From the NCBI RefSeq assembly GCF_030347995.1, contig NZ_JAQIBC010000003.1, forward strand, positions 186,001-250,000: a stretch of 64,000 nt of DNA, written 5' to 3'. The stretch comes from Sulfurovum xiamenensis. Lineage in GTDB: Bacteria; Campylobacterota; Campylobacteria; Campylobacterales; Sulfurovaceae. Both the position numbers and the translations under genes were made by a program. Below, in pieces: positions 16,747-26,412 of the stretch; the first letter of the stretch is position 1; the number at the start of each line of letters is the position of its first letter. The notes under the pieces were generated by a model that was given only the letters and a program-made list of their open reading frames with translations, ran no database searches and was not told the origin of the DNA.

Positions 16747-18888
16747 GTGTTCAATAGTTTAGTAAAAGGTTCTATTATCTTAGCAATGCTATTTGGCGTG
16801 GCATTGACTGCAGCGTTTATTTATGCCTATGAAGAGATATCTTTGGATGCAGATAAACTCATCAATTATAAGCCAGAAACCTCTTCTGTCATTTATGACA
16901 GAAACGGTGAAAAACTTGCCTATGTCTTCAAAGACCAGCACCGTCTTTATGCACGCTATGATGAAATCCCGGGAGTCCTTGTAGAAGGACTCGTAGCCAT
17001 GGAAGATACGCAGTTCTTTGAACACAACGGGGTGAATCCGGATGCGATCCTAAGAGCGATAGTCAAAGACATACAGGCGGGTGCGTTTGTTGAGGGTGGA
17101 AGTACACTGACGCAGCAGCTTATTAAGAACAAAATACTCTCAAATGAAAAGAAACTGGCACGTAAGATCAAAGAAGCCATATTGGCACTGAAGATAGAAC
17201 ATGAGCTAAGTAAAGAGGATATCATTGAACGATACCTCAATGAGATATCCTATGGAAATAATTATTTTGGTGTCAAAACCGCGGCAAACGGATATTTTCA
17301 TAAGGAGCTTCATGAGTTGACGCTCAAAGAAGCGGCAATTTTGGTAGGTTTACCCAATGCACCAAGTTATTATAATCCTTTGAAACATTACAAACGTGCT
17401 TTGGACCGTGCCAATAATGTACTCTATCGTATGAAAAGCATAGGGTGGATCACGCAAAGTGATTATCTTAAAGCGGTAAAAGAATCTCCAGTGGTACATA
17501 AAACTTCATTGACACAGAATATAGCACCAGGTATTGTAGATGAAGTATTGAGACGCTTTAAAGGGAAATTGGGTGATATACGTACCGGTGGGTATGAGAT
17601 CTATACAACGGTCGATATGAAACAGCAAGCTATTGCAAAAGAGGCAGTTGATTTTGCCTATAAGAAAGCACTCAAAAAATATAATGAGAAAGCAGAAACC
17701 TCTACATTGAATACTGCATTTGTAGCGGTAGAGAGTAAAACAGGTGATATTTTAGCGATGGTCGGTGGGGCAGATTATGAGAAGTCTGCCTATAACCGTG
17801 TGACACAGTCAAAGCGTCAGCCCGGTTCTGCATTTAAACCGTTTATTTACCAAACGGCTTTAGATATGGGCTACAATCCTGCAAGTCCCTTGACAGACCT
17901 TGCAAGAACTTTTCAGTATTATTATCAGGGGAAACCTAAGATCTGGGCACCTAAAAATTATGAACGTGACTTTAAAGGGTTCATACCTTTTAGAGAAGCA
18001 TTGGTGCATTCACGTAATCTTGCGACGATCAATCTGGTAGCCGATCTCGGTGTGAGTACGATCCGTAAAAGATTGGCATTTTTAGATGTGCCGCATATCC
18101 CTAGAGATATGTCCATTGCCTTAGGTAACCTTGGGTTAAGTCCGTTGAAAATGGCGCAGATCTTTTCAGTATTTGCCAATGAAGGCCATATGATAGAGCC
18201 GAGACTTGTAAGCAAGATCATCTCTAAAGAGGGTGCAGTGATCTATGAAACACGTCCTAAAGAGATAGAAGACTTCACCACGCCTGAACAGGCATACTTG
18301 ATGACCGACGTCTTGATGGATGTTGTGAAAAGAGGTACGGGTAGGAATGCAAGAGTAGATGGCATAGAACTTGCAGGGAAAACGGGAACGACCAATAACA
18401 ATATCGATGCATGGTTCTGTGGATACTCGCCGACCATTGAAACGATTGTCTGGTTCGGTCGAGATGACAATACACGTATAGGACGCGGAGCGACAGGAGG
18501 TGCATTAGCTGCACCTGCATTCTCTTTTTACTATAAAAAACTGTTGGAATTATATCCGGAGACGAAACGAACATTTGATATACCTGAAGGGGTATTTAGA
18601 GGTGAGTATCAGGGTAAATCAGAACTTTATACACAAAATTCTCCGCTACCTAACAGTCACAAAAAGAGAGTGGAAAACTATGATGGGTATGATCAACTTT
18701 TAGCAGAAGAGATAGAGATCACAGAAGATAACAATCCTGATGAGGGAGAGATAGGCCTTGCCCCTATGATCAATATCGATGAGGATCCGGTTTCTCAAGA
18801 AGAGATGGCTGAAGAAGAGGATCCTTTACATCCTAAACGAAAAGTACCTTTGACCCCTGTTTCTAACGACAGCGGTACCTTGTTCTAG
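16747..18888 (+). CDS. mrcA: Bifunctional penicillin-binding protein 1A
   Basis: A class A penicillin-binding protein with both glycan polymerase and transpeptidase activity. One N-terminal membrane anchor (about residues 8-27) leads to the GT51 domain with catalytic Glu86 in AMEDTQFFEHNG and the GGSTLTQQL motif. The transpeptidase domain has SAFKPF (Ser361, Lys364), SRN (422-424) and KTGTTNN (545-551). The acidic C-terminus of about 60 residues is low-complexity. The start codon is GTG. The DsbA-like gene follows after one base. Confidence 0.95.
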   Translation: MFNSLVKGSIILAMLFGVALTAAFIYAYEEISLDADKLINYKPETSSVIYDRNGEKLAYVFKDQHRLYARYDEIPGVLVEGLVAMEDTQFFEHNGVNPDAILRAIVKDIQAGAFVEGGSTLTQQLIKNKILSNEKKLARKIKEAILALKIEHELSKEDIIERYLNEISYGNNYFGVKTAANGYFHKELHELTLKEAAILVGLPNAPSYYNPLKHYKRALDRANNVLYRMKSIGWITQSDYLKAVKESPVVHKTSLTQNIAPGIVDEVLRRFKGKLGDIRTGGYEIYTTVDMKQQAIAKEAVDFAYKKALKKYNEKAETSTLNTAFVAVESKTGDILAMVGGADYEKSAYNRVTQSKRQPGSAFKPFIYQTALDMGYNPASPLTDLARTFQYYYQGKPKIWAPKNYERDFKGFIPFREALVHSRNLATINLVADLGVSTIRKRLAFLDVPHIPRDMSIALGNLGLSPLKMAQIFSVFANEGHMIEPRLVSKIISKEGAVIYETRPKEIEDFTTPEQAYLMTDVLMDVVKRGTGRNARVDGIELAGKTGTTNNNIDAWFCGYSPTIETIVWFGRDDNTRIGRGATGGALAAPAFSFYYKKLLELYPETKRTFDIPEGVFRGEYQGKSELYTQNSPLPNSHKKRVENYDGYDQLLAEEIEITEDNNPDEGEIGLAPMINIDEDPVSQEEMAEEEDPLHPKRKVPLTPVSNDSGTLF

Positions 18889-18889
18889 C

Positions 18890-19510
18890 ATGCAAAAAGA
18901 GCTGATCTTTGTGCTTGACCCCATGTGCTCATGGTGTTGGGGATTTGCACCTGTGATAGAGGAGTTACGTACGAAATTGAATGACAAGTATCTGTTCTCA
19001 TTGGTCTTAGGTGGCTTACGTACTCAAGGTGAAATGCCTTGGAATGAGAGTTCAAAGGAGTATCTCAAGGGACACTGGAAACAAGTCTCACAAAGAACAG
19101 GACAAGTGTTTTCAGAGGGTTTATTTGAAAAAGAGTATTTTGACTACGATACCTATACTGCATGTAAGGCAGTGATAGCCGTAAGAGAATTATTTGGTAT
19201 GCAAAGTGCTTTTGACTATCTGCATACGATACAAGAAGCATTTTATACCAGAACCGAAGATATTACAAATTCAGAGGTCTTACTACGTTTATTGCATGGG
19301 TCAAAGTCAGATGAAAGTGCATTTCGAACGTTCTTTGAAAGTGACAGAGCACAGCTTCTTATGGAGCACGATTTCGCAAAAGCACGTTCTATGGGAGCCA
19401 ATGCATTTCCTTCGGTGGTTGTTATAGATGAAGAGGGACATATGGTATGTCAAAAAGGTTATAGAAGTTTACAAGAGATGAAAAAGTTATTGGAGGATTC
19501 ATATGCATAG
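18890..19510 (+). CDS. DsbA-family thioredoxin-fold protein (CSWC)
   Basis: A 206-aa DsbA/FrnE-like protein with the redox motif CSWC at residues 13-16 right after the first strand and a cis-proline loop (NAFPSVVVID) near residue 165. There is no signal peptide, so it is probably cytoplasmic. Relatives include DsbA-like oxidoreductases and GST-kappa/isomerase proteins; the substrate is unknown. It sits one base after PBP1A and overlaps the antiporter gene by eight bases, so all three are likely cotranscribed. Confidence 0.85.
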   Translation: MQKELIFVLDPMCSWCWGFAPVIEELRTKLNDKYLFSLVLGGLRTQGEMPWNESSKEYLKGHWKQVSQRTGQVFSEGLFEKEYFDYDTYTACKAVIAVRELFGMQSAFDYLHTIQEAFYTRTEDITNSEVLLRLLHGSKSDESAFRTFFESDRAQLLMEHDFAKARSMGANAFPSVVVIDEEGHMVCQKGYRSLQEMKKLLEDSYA

Positions 19511-20810
19511 TTTCGCACCGGAGATCATACTTATCACTATACTGGGGCTTGTCGTGTTTTCAGATGCCTTGGCCAACAGATTGAAAATACCTTCAGTATT
19601 TTTACTGCTTATAGGTTCATATTTGATCTATATGTATGTACCCATAGCTGTACCGATAGACCTTCCACACTATTTTGATACGATCATTCTATTTTGTATC
19701 CCTCTTATCTTTATGGGGGATGCTTTGCATCTGCATTTTAGTGACATTAAAAAACACGGCTGGAGTATCTTCTATCTGGCAGTGGTTGCAGTGGCTCTCT
19801 CTATTACAGCCGGAGCGAGTATGTACTACTTCGGGATCTTTGAGGGGCTTACCCTTGGTGCCTATGTCTCACTTTTTGCGATCAATATGGCTACCGATGC
19901 AGTGAGTGTGCAGTCGGTGCTTTCCCGATTTAAAGGGATCGGGCATGATATCAAAGTGTTGATCGAGGGTGAATCTTTGGGTAACGATGCCACTGCAGTC
20001 ATCGCTTTCTTCTTCATAGGACTTCCCTGGATGATGAGCGGTACAATAGATGCAGGAGAAGCGACCTTGGATGCACTTCGTGTGTTCGCTGTGAGTATAG
20101 GGATCGGGATAGGTTTTGGATATCTCTTCTATATGATGATGAAACTGATAGAGGATAAGCGAGGAGAGCTTTTTGTTTTTATCATCGAAGCGTATCTTGC
20201 CTATGTGGTAGCTGAGCATTTTCATGTCAGTGGTATCTTGACTTTGATCACGGCAATCATCGCAACTAAGGCTTGGATCGATATGGATATGAAGAGATTA
20301 GATGACGAGGAAGCTAAAAAGAGCAAAACTTTTTTACAGAAGCTTCGTCTGCATGGGATTGACTCGACGACTTCTGAACGCATGGAGTATATCTATGAGA
20401 TGGCCAAAGAGTTTGGATATATCGCGGCAGTCATGATCTTCTTTGTACTGGCAGAGATGGTAAGTCTTGAGAAGTTCTGGGAGTATAAAGTAGAGATATT
20501 CGCCATGTTCATCATTACCACATTGATCCGTGCGATATCTATGGCAAAATTTGCGTTTTGGGGCAGTAAACTGGAACAGATCAAGCCTGTGGGGTTTGAG
20601 GGATGGTTCATATTGACCTTCTCTGGAATGAAAGGGGCTCTTTCTATCATCCTTGTCCATATGATCCCTGCATCATTTGCGTATAAAGAACTTTTTGAAG
20701 TGGTAACTACAGGTGTCGTTATGCTCTCTATCTTTGGCTATGGTACAACACTTTGGGCCTATTTTACTTTCTTTAGGAAAGCGGAAGAGAAGAAGTTGTT
20801 TACGCACTAG
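19503..20810 (+). CDS. Sodium/proton antiporter, CPA1 family
   Basis: A 435-aa integral membrane transporter with about twelve hydrophobic segments. The family motif EGESLGNDATAV contains the ion-binding Asn-Asp pair, and the helix with FSGMKGALSIIL matches the arginine/lysine helix region of NhaP-type exchangers. It probably exchanges Na+ or K+ for H+. A GGAGG ribosome binding site lies inside the end of the DsbA-like gene. The C-terminus is short and has no regulatory domain. Confidence 0.9.
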   Translation: MHSFAPEIILITILGLVVFSDALANRLKIPSVFLLLIGSYLIYMYVPIAVPIDLPHYFDTIILFCIPLIFMGDALHLHFSDIKKHGWSIFYLAVVAVALSITAGASMYYFGIFEGLTLGAYVSLFAINMATDAVSVQSVLSRFKGIGHDIKVLIEGESLGNDATAVIAFFFIGLPWMMSGTIDAGEATLDALRVFAVSIGIGIGFGYLFYMMMKLIEDKRGELFVFIIEAYLAYVVAEHFHVSGILTLITAIIATKAWIDMDMKRLDDEEAKKSKTFLQKLRLHGIDSTTSERMEYIYEMAKEFGYIAAVMIFFVLAEMVSLEKFWEYKVEIFAMFIITTLIRAISMAKFAFWGSKLEQIKPVGFEGWFILTFSGMKGALSIILVHMIPASFAYKELFEVVTTGVVMLSIFGYGTTLWAYFTFFRKAEEKKLFTH

Positions 20811-20887
20811 TTCTATATACTTTTCTAGATAAAGAACAATGTGGAATCCTTTATAAAGTTATATGTAATAAGGGATTGATGCATTTG

Positions 20888-21487
20888 TTATGTTTTAAAC
20901 CACCAACCACTCCAATTTTTGATATGATTTGCCAATATTTCATAACCTTTATCTCTTGGGTGGGCACCATCATTGGATAAAACTTCATTTTTCCATATTT
21001 GATCATTGGCTAATTTTTCAAATACGGAAAGGTATGGGATTTCTAATGCATTACACAAAGCTTGATATTCAATATCTAACTCTTTAATCATCTTGTTTTG
21101 TTCTTCATCATCAATTGGAGGCATACCTATCATGATGACATCATATTTTTTTGAGGCATGTACTAATATAGTTTTAGCGTTTTCAATACTATTTTCCAAT
21201 GAAACTCTTTTTTGTCCATTTTCCATAACTGTATCATTCACACCAAACGAAAAAACAACTTTATTCTCTGAAACTTCTGGTAATCTAGCGTGACATTCTG
21301 CTTCCCATCTTTTTAATATATCTCCTGATGCCTCTCTTCGAATACCAAGATTATAATGTGTAATATCTAGATTGTTGTTTTGAGAATTTTGACTTAGTCT
21401 TCCTGTCCATCCAAGTTTAGTGGGATCTCCTGTACCATTAACAAAAGAGTCTCCAACATAGCATATACGAACATCTCTCATTTTCAA
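20888..21487 (-). CDS. SGNH/GDSL-family hydrolase
   Basis: A 199-aa esterase-like protein with all four blocks of the family: GDSF with nucleophile Ser14, the oxyanion glycine in block II, GVND with Asn84, and DGAHP with Asp173 and His176. No signal peptide is seen, so it is probably cytoplasmic. The gene and its flanks are visibly more AT-rich than the neighbours and it has no evident operon partner, which hints at recent acquisition. The substrate (lipid, carbohydrate ester or thioester) is unknown. Confidence 0.85.
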   Translation of the reverse strand: MKMRDVRICYVGDSFVNGTGDPTKLGWTGRLSQNSQNNNLDITHYNLGIRREASGDILKRWEAECHARLPEVSENKVVFSFGVNDTVMENGQKRVSLENSIENAKTILVHASKKYDVIMIGMPPIDDEEQNKMIKELDIEYQALCNALEIPYLSVFEKLANDQIWKNEVLSNDGAHPRDKGYEILANHIKNWSGWWFKT

Positions 21488-21641
21488 CCTTTAATATTTG
21501 ATATTTTTTATGAAGAGTATAGCAAAAATTATTGATTAAAGTTTGAAGTAATAATTCCATAAAATTATATAGTTTATAAGGTTTTGAAGTAAAGATTGCG
21601 TTAACATTAATAGGTTTCTCTTAATGATCTATTAGATATTC

Positions 21642-22361
21642 TCAGTAGATTCCTGGGAATAAGCGATAGTGTACACGTTTTGTATAATCTTGATACCCTG
21701 GTAGCTCTTTCTGAAGAGTGTTATCCTCAAGTGTGGTTCGTATGACAGCTATGATCAATGCCACCACTATAGGGATAAGGGTCCATATGGAGTTCAAGGC
21801 CATGATGATACCTGGGAGTGCCAGAAGGTTTCCGGCATAGCCTGGATGACGTACGATACGGTAAGGACCGCTATCGCAGACCGAATGTCCACGATCCTTT
21901 TGGATATGTACCGTACTAGAGAAAAAACGGTTCTCTATTAAAGCCCATGCGGCGAATGTGTACCCAAGTGCAATGAGAATGAGACCGAGGATGTGAAGCC
22001 ATGTGGAAAACAGAGGTGTCCATCCATAGCGGTGATCAAGTCCTGCAACGATGACAATGGGGAATGTGAGACTTATCGCCATCAGTGGGGAAAGTACTTT
22101 ATCCCATGGTTTTGCATTCAGAGTCCTTTCAGAGGTAGCCCGTTCTACCAGAATTCCCGGATGCCGCTTTTCTGCCAAAAATCGACCGCCAATACCGGAA
22201 AGAAAAATCAGAACGGCATAGATCCAGGCTTGCCACCAGCTAAAATCTCCTCCGCAGACCAGGAGAATCAACGGGATGAAGAGGTATACGAATATCAAAG
22301 CAAACCATAGGCGAGGGCTTGGGGCTTGATTTGTGGTTGGATCAACAGTGTTCGATGTCAT
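21642..22361 (-). CDS. Membrane methyltransferase-like protein, isoprenylcysteine methyltransferase (ICMT/PEMT) family
   Basis: A 239-aa integral membrane protein with about five hydrophobic segments and the C-terminal signature of the phospholipid/isoprenylcysteine methyltransferase superfamily: GPYRIVRHPGYAGN, then a late LEDNTLQKELPGYQDYTKRV stretch that forms the cofactor and substrate site. The ATG at 22361 follows GGAG by seven bases and is preferred over an upstream in-frame TTG at 22379. The true substrate in bacteria is mostly unknown. It stands alone. Confidence 0.82.
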   Translation of the reverse strand: MTSNTVDPTTNQAPSPRLWFALIFVYLFIPLILLVCGGDFSWWQAWIYAVLIFLSGIGGRFLAEKRHPGILVERATSERTLNAKPWDKVLSPLMAISLTFPIVIVAGLDHRYGWTPLFSTWLHILGLILIALGYTFAAWALIENRFFSSTVHIQKDRGHSVCDSGPYRIVRHPGYAGNLLALPGIIMALNSIWTLIPIVVALIIAVIRTTLEDNTLQKELPGYQDYTKRVHYRLFPGIY

Positions 22362-22413
22362 TTTTTTACTCCAAAACAAGCCAAAATTTCATTGAGTGGC
22401 TTATGATAAACAT

Positions 22414-22437
22414 GTGCTTATTAGAGGCATAAAGCAC
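22414..22437. other. Hairpin in the gap between the membrane methyltransferase and glnA
   Basis: GTGCTTAT (22414-22421) pairs with ATAAAGCAC (22429-22437) with one bulged A. The rest of the 269-base gap is AT-rich and holds only tiny ORFs of 7-16 codons that I do not consider genes. Confidence 0.3.
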
Positions 22438-22623
22438 CCACCTATTGGGTATATCAATCTTAAGAGTATATCACAAAAGTCTCTTGATACAAAAAATATA
22501 CCTTCGATTAAAAACCTTATAAAATATATTCTATAATGGAAGATTTTATAATGAAAACTATAAACTCAAAAGGGTTTAAAAAATGAAATGTCTAGATAGG
22601 CTTTGAAGAAAAAGAGGTGTCTC

Positions 22624-22639
22624 TCGGGCAGAAGCCCGA
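22624..22639 (-). terminator. Likely terminator of glnA
   Basis: TCGGGC-AGAA-GCCCGA forms a perfect GC-rich hairpin nine bases past the glnA stop. Read on the reverse strand, a TCTTTTTCTT tract follows after about seven bases. Confidence 0.6.
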
Positions 22640-22648
22640 AAGGAAAAA

Positions 22649-24076
22649 TTAGCAAGAGTAAGTTGAGATGAACTCGTATGCTGTTGGTCTACCTTCATCT
22701 GGCCAAACTTGTCTTTCAAACTGGTAGTGTTGGTATGTGTCGATAAACTCTTGAGTAAATACTGGCTTCAAGAAGTCATTATCAGCGATAAGACCTTCAA
22801 GTGCTTCTCTGAGTGTGTGAGGCATTTGAGCAATATTCTTCTCTCTGATCTCATCAAGGCTAAGTTCAAACAGGTCGATATCCATTGGACCAGCTGGAAT
22901 ATCTTTGTTCTTGATCCCGTCAAGTCCTGCCAACATCAATGCAGAGAATGCAAGGTAAGGGCAAGCTGTAGAATCTGGGAATCTAGTCTCGATTCTTGTT
23001 GCCATCTCACCCGCACCATAAGGGATACGACAAGCTGCTGATCTGTTTTGGCTTGAGTAAGTCAAGATAGATGGTGCTTCAAATCCTGGAAGTAGTCTCT
23101 TGTAAGAGTTTGTACTTGGGTTTGTAAATGCAGATACTGCTCTAGCATGCTTGAAGATACCACCAAGGTAGTGAAGTGCTGTCTCAGAGAGGTTTCCATA
23201 TTCACCTTCTTTGTAGAAGAGGTTTTTACCGTTTTTCCAGATAGATTGGTGTACGTGCATACCGTTACCGTTGTCACCTACAAGTGGTTTAGGCATGAAT
23301 GTTGCTGTTTTACCGTTAAGGTGTGCAACCATTTTTACAACATACTTGTACTTTTGAACGTTATCTGCAGCTTCGATCAGTGTACCGAATTTGACACCGA
23401 TCTCACCCTGTGCCTGTGCAACTTCATGGTGTCCAAGCATTACTTCAAGACCTACTTCTTCAAGAAGTAACATCATTTCAGCTCTTAGGTCTACCATAGA
23501 GTCTGTAGGCATTACAGGGAAATATCCACCTTTGGTACCTGGTCTGTGACCCATGTTACCACCTTCATACTCTGTATCTCTACTCCAAGCACCTTCTTGA
23601 GAATCTACTCTGAAATAAGAAGAGTTTACATCATCTCTAAATTTTACATCATCGAAGATGAAGAATTCATTCTCAGGACCGAAGTATGCTGCATCACCTA
23701 CACCAATTTCTTCCATGTGAGCAAGTGTCTTCTTCGCGATAGATCTTGGACATTTAGCGTAAAGCTCATTTTTGTAAATATCATAAACATCACAGATAAC
23801 AATGATCGTACTGTCAGCAGTAAATGGATCTAAAAATGCAGTCTCCACATCTGGTTTAAGTATCATATCTGATTTTTCAATCGGCTGCCAAGCGTCGATC
23901 GATGAACCATCAAACGGAAGACCTGAATCAATCATAGAAGCTTCAACAGCACTCATTCTATATGTAATATGATGCCATGCACCTTTAATGTCTGTAAATC
24001 TAAAGTCTACAAACTCTACCTCATTCTCTTCGCAATATTTGTAAAACTCATCTGTGTTGTTAACAAATTTACCCAT
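22649..24076 (-). CDS. glnA: Glutamine synthetase, type I
   Basis: Makes glutamine from glutamate, ammonia and ATP, the entry point of nitrogen assimilation. The beta-grasp N-terminus (DFRFTDIKG, then LPFDGSS), the catalytic [11 protein letters not shown] block, the ATP site [10 protein letters not shown] and the NRSAACRIP flap are all clear. At 475 aa the length is that of GSI enzymes. At the place where E. coli has the adenylylated Tyr397 (N-L-Y-D-L-P), this protein reads N-I-A-Q-M-P, with Ala416 in place of tyrosine, so control by GlnE-type adenylylation is unlikely. A hairpin terminator follows. Confidence 0.97.
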   Translation of the reverse strand: MGKFVNNTDEFYKYCEENEVEFVDFRFTDIKGAWHHITYRMSAVEASMIDSGLPFDGSSIDAWQPIEKSDMILKPDVETAFLDPFTADSTIIVICDVYDIYKNELYAKCPRSIAKKTLAHMEEIGVGDAAYFGPENEFFIFDDVKFRDDVNSSYFRVDSQEGAWSRDTEYEGGNMGHRPGTKGGYFPVMPTDSMVDLRAEMMLLLEEVGLEVMLGHHEVAQAQGEIGVKFGTLIEAADNVQKYKYVVKMVAHLNGKTATFMPKPLVGDNGNGMHVHQSIWKNGKNLFYKEGEYGNLSETALHYLGGIFKHARAVSAFTNPSTNSYKRLLPGFEAPSILTYSSQNRSAACRIPYGAGEMATRIETRFPDSTACPYLAFSALMLAGLDGIKNKDIPAGPMDIDLFELSLDEIREKNIAQMPHTLREALEGLIADNDFLKPVFTQEFIDTYQHYQFERQVWPDEGRPTAYEFISTYSC

Positions 24077-24145
24077 GTAACTACTCCTAAATAAAAATTT
24101 TCTATATTGTATCCATAAATCAATTAGTTATATCAGTGTTTGTGC

Positions 24146-24925
24146 TTAAAAAATAACCAATTGTCGATCTCGCCCTTCAAAAGTAGCAGCTTTTGTATAT
24201 CCGACTTCTTTTACAAGTGTTGTTGCCAGATCATAACCGAACCCTACTTGCTCAACTGAATGGGCATCTGAAGAGAAAGTAATAGGGATATCATGTGCAT
24301 ACGCTTCTTCGAGTAATTCTCTTGAAGGGTAAAGTTCACCTATAGGTTTGCGAAGACCTGCAGTATTCACTTCTAACACCATGTTTGATCTCTTGATCGC
24401 ATGAAGGGCATCTTTTGCCAAGAGTCTGACATCTTTTTTTGGAAGGAATTTAAAGACCTTGATAAGATCAAGGTGCCCTACGATGTCAAACTTCCCGGAT
24501 CTTGCCATGGCTTCCGTGGCTTCAAAATAGGCCTGCCATATCTCATCTATATCTTTGTTTTTCCATCCTGCGATGAATTCGGGGTTGTCAAAACTCCACT
24601 TATCTATGAAGTGTACAGAGCCTATCAGGTAGTCTACTTTTGCATGTAAAACACGATCATCCATGTGTCCTGGAAGGTAATCCACTTCATAACCGAACAA
24701 GATATTGATATCATCTTTATAGCGCTCTTTGGCACCTAAAATATCATCTGTATATGCTTGCATCTCTTCAAAAGCGAGACGATAGTGGGGATCAAAATCC
24801 ATAGGTGCATGTTCAGAAAACCCATAAATATCTATGCCCAATTCAATGGCTTTTTGGATGTATTCATCCACTGTACCTTCAGCATGGTTACAACGTGTTG
24901 TGTGATTATGTATATCTATTCTCAT
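24146..24925 (-). CDS. hisK: Histidinol-phosphatase, PHP family
   Basis: A PHP-domain metal-dependent phosphoesterase that probably removes phosphate from histidinol phosphate. Metal ligands are visible in HNHTTRCNH at the N-terminus (His6, His8), SEHAP, the SVHFID and GHLDLIK stretches and the C-terminal SSDAHSVEQVG. The 259-aa length matches HisK/HisJ-type enzymes. No other his gene is adjacent, so a different PHP phosphoesterase role remains possible. It lies 69 bases upstream of glnA on the same strand. Confidence 0.82.
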   Translation of the reverse strand: MRIDIHNHTTRCNHAEGTVDEYIQKAIELGIDIYGFSEHAPMDFDPHYRLAFEEMQAYTDDILGAKERYKDDINILFGYEVDYLPGHMDDRVLHAKVDYLIGSVHFIDKWSFDNPEFIAGWKNKDIDEIWQAYFEATEAMARSGKFDIVGHLDLIKVFKFLPKKDVRLLAKDALHAIKRSNMVLEVNTAGLRKPIGELYPSRELLEEAYAHDIPITFSSDAHSVEQVGFGYDLATTLVKEVGYTKAATFEGRDRQLVIF

Positions 24926-25050
24926 AGGCGGATTTTAGCATAAAAACTGTTTTTTACCACTAATAGGGTAGAATAAGAGACATATTTTCATGGTATTCGT
25001 CATTTTTCTATACAACCGGAGAATGGCGGGGATTGTATTTCAGGAATAAA

Positions 25051-26412
25051 ATGACAGATCAAAATAAAGTAGAACTTTTAGCACCAGCAGGTAACCTAGA
25101 GAAGATGAAGATCGCTCTGAACTATGGGGCAGATGCCGTATATGGGGGTACCAGTACCTTTTCACTGCGTATCCGTTCAGGCAAAGAGTTCGACATGGAA
25201 TCCTATGCTGAAGGAATAGCCTATGCCCATGCCCGTGGCAAAAAAGTCTACTCTACGGTGAACTCGTTTCCTTTTAATTCACAAATGAAGCTCTATGAAA
25301 ATCACATTGCCAAGATCGCTGAGCTTAAACCTGATGCACTGATCGTCTCTAGCCCTGGTGTGGTAAAGATAGCAAATCGGATTGCACCGGACATTCCTAT
25401 TCACCTCTCTACACAGGCCAATGTGATGAATGCTATGGATGCTGAGGTCTATTATGACCTTGGGGTGAAGCGTATCATTGTCGCACGTGAAATCAGTCTG
25501 AAAGATTGTGAAGCCATTAAACATCATCTACCTGACTTGGAATTGGAGATATTTGTGCATGGTTCGATGTGTTTTGCCTACTCGGGACGCTGTCTTATCT
25601 CTTCACTGCAGACAGGGCGTGTGCCTAACCGTGGATCTTGTGCCAATGACTGCCGTTTCCCTTATGAAGTGTATGCACATAATCCGGAATCGGGAACCAC
25701 ATTCAGGCTGGATGAAGAAGAGGGGATCGGTACCTATATCATGAATGCCAAAGATATGAATATGGCATCACATATCGATGAGATACTCAAGTCAGGTGTC
25801 ATTGACTCACTGAAGATAGAAGGACGTACGAAATCTCCTTACTATGCAGCTGTGGTTACCAAAGCCTATCGTCATGCGATCGATGATTTTTATGCCAATG
25901 ATTTTGATGCCGCACGCTATCAAGCCGAACTCAACACTACACAGAATCGTGGGTTTACAGATGCTTATCTGCTTTCACGGCCTTTTGATAGAACGGAGAC
26001 AGAATCGAACGAGTTTTCTATACAGTATGGTACCCACCAAGTCGCGGGACTTGTCTTGGAAGATGGTTTGACATGGAAGTGTAAAGATAAGACGTGTGTA
26101 GGTGACAGTGTAGAGATCGTTTTGCCTTTAGATGCGACTGTCGAGATGGTAGACAATGATATAGGCAAGATAGAAGAGATCGACGGAAAGTACTGGCTGA
26201 CATTCAAAAAAATGCGCTCTGAATCAGGCAAGGAGTTTGAGTGTATTCACTCGGGTGATTTGAACAATATTCTTTTACCTACTAAATTGCCTGGGTATAC
26301 TATATTAAGACGTGAGATCGCGGAAGCATTGGAGAACAAGGGCTTAACGGAGAGCTCAACACCTATGAAGCAGGAACAAGCAGTCAAACCAACAAGTAAG
26401 GATATAAAATGA
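25051..26412 (+). CDS. U32-family peptidase-like protein (TrhP/YegQ type)
   Basis: A 453-aa member of the U32 family, whose bacterial members include TrhP, acting in prephenate-dependent 5-hydroxyuridine formation in tRNA, and secreted collagenases. The N-terminus (VELLAPAGNLEKMKIAL, then YGADAVYGG) and the four-cysteine segment MCFAYSGRCLISS...NRGSCANDCRFPYEV are typical; the cysteines probably bind an iron-sulfur cluster or metal. There is no signal peptide, which favours the tRNA role. The ATG at 25051 follows an AGGA site and is preferred over an upstream TTG at 25033. The gene overlaps purE1 by four bases. Confidence 0.85.
   Translation: MTDQNKVELLAPAGNLEKMKIALNYGADAVYGGTSTFSLRIRSGKEFDMESYAEGIAYAHARGKKVYSTVNSFPFNSQMKLYENHIAKIAELKPDALIVSSPGVVKIANRIAPDIPIHLSTQANVMNAMDAEVYYDLGVKRIIVAREISLKDCEAIKHHLPDLELEIFVHGSMCFAYSGRCLISSLQTGRVPNRGSCANDCRFPYEVYAHNPESGTTFRLDEEEGIGTYIMNAKDMNMASHIDEILKSGVIDSLKIEGRTKSPYYAAVVTKAYRHAIDDFYANDFDAARYQAELNTTQNRGFTDAYLLSRPFDRTETESNEFSIQYGTHQVAGLVLEDGLTWKCKDKTCVGDSVEIVLPLDATVEMVDNDIGKIEEIDGKYWLTFKKMRSESGKEFECIHSGDLNNILLPTKLPGYTILRREIAEALENKGLTESSTPMKQEQAVKPTSKDIK

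Noticed and set aside
22540-22610. Short upstream peptides near 22543 and 22583 in the gap before glnA's end
   Set aside because: Frames are 16 and 7 codons long with no convincing ribosome binding site or conserved partner.
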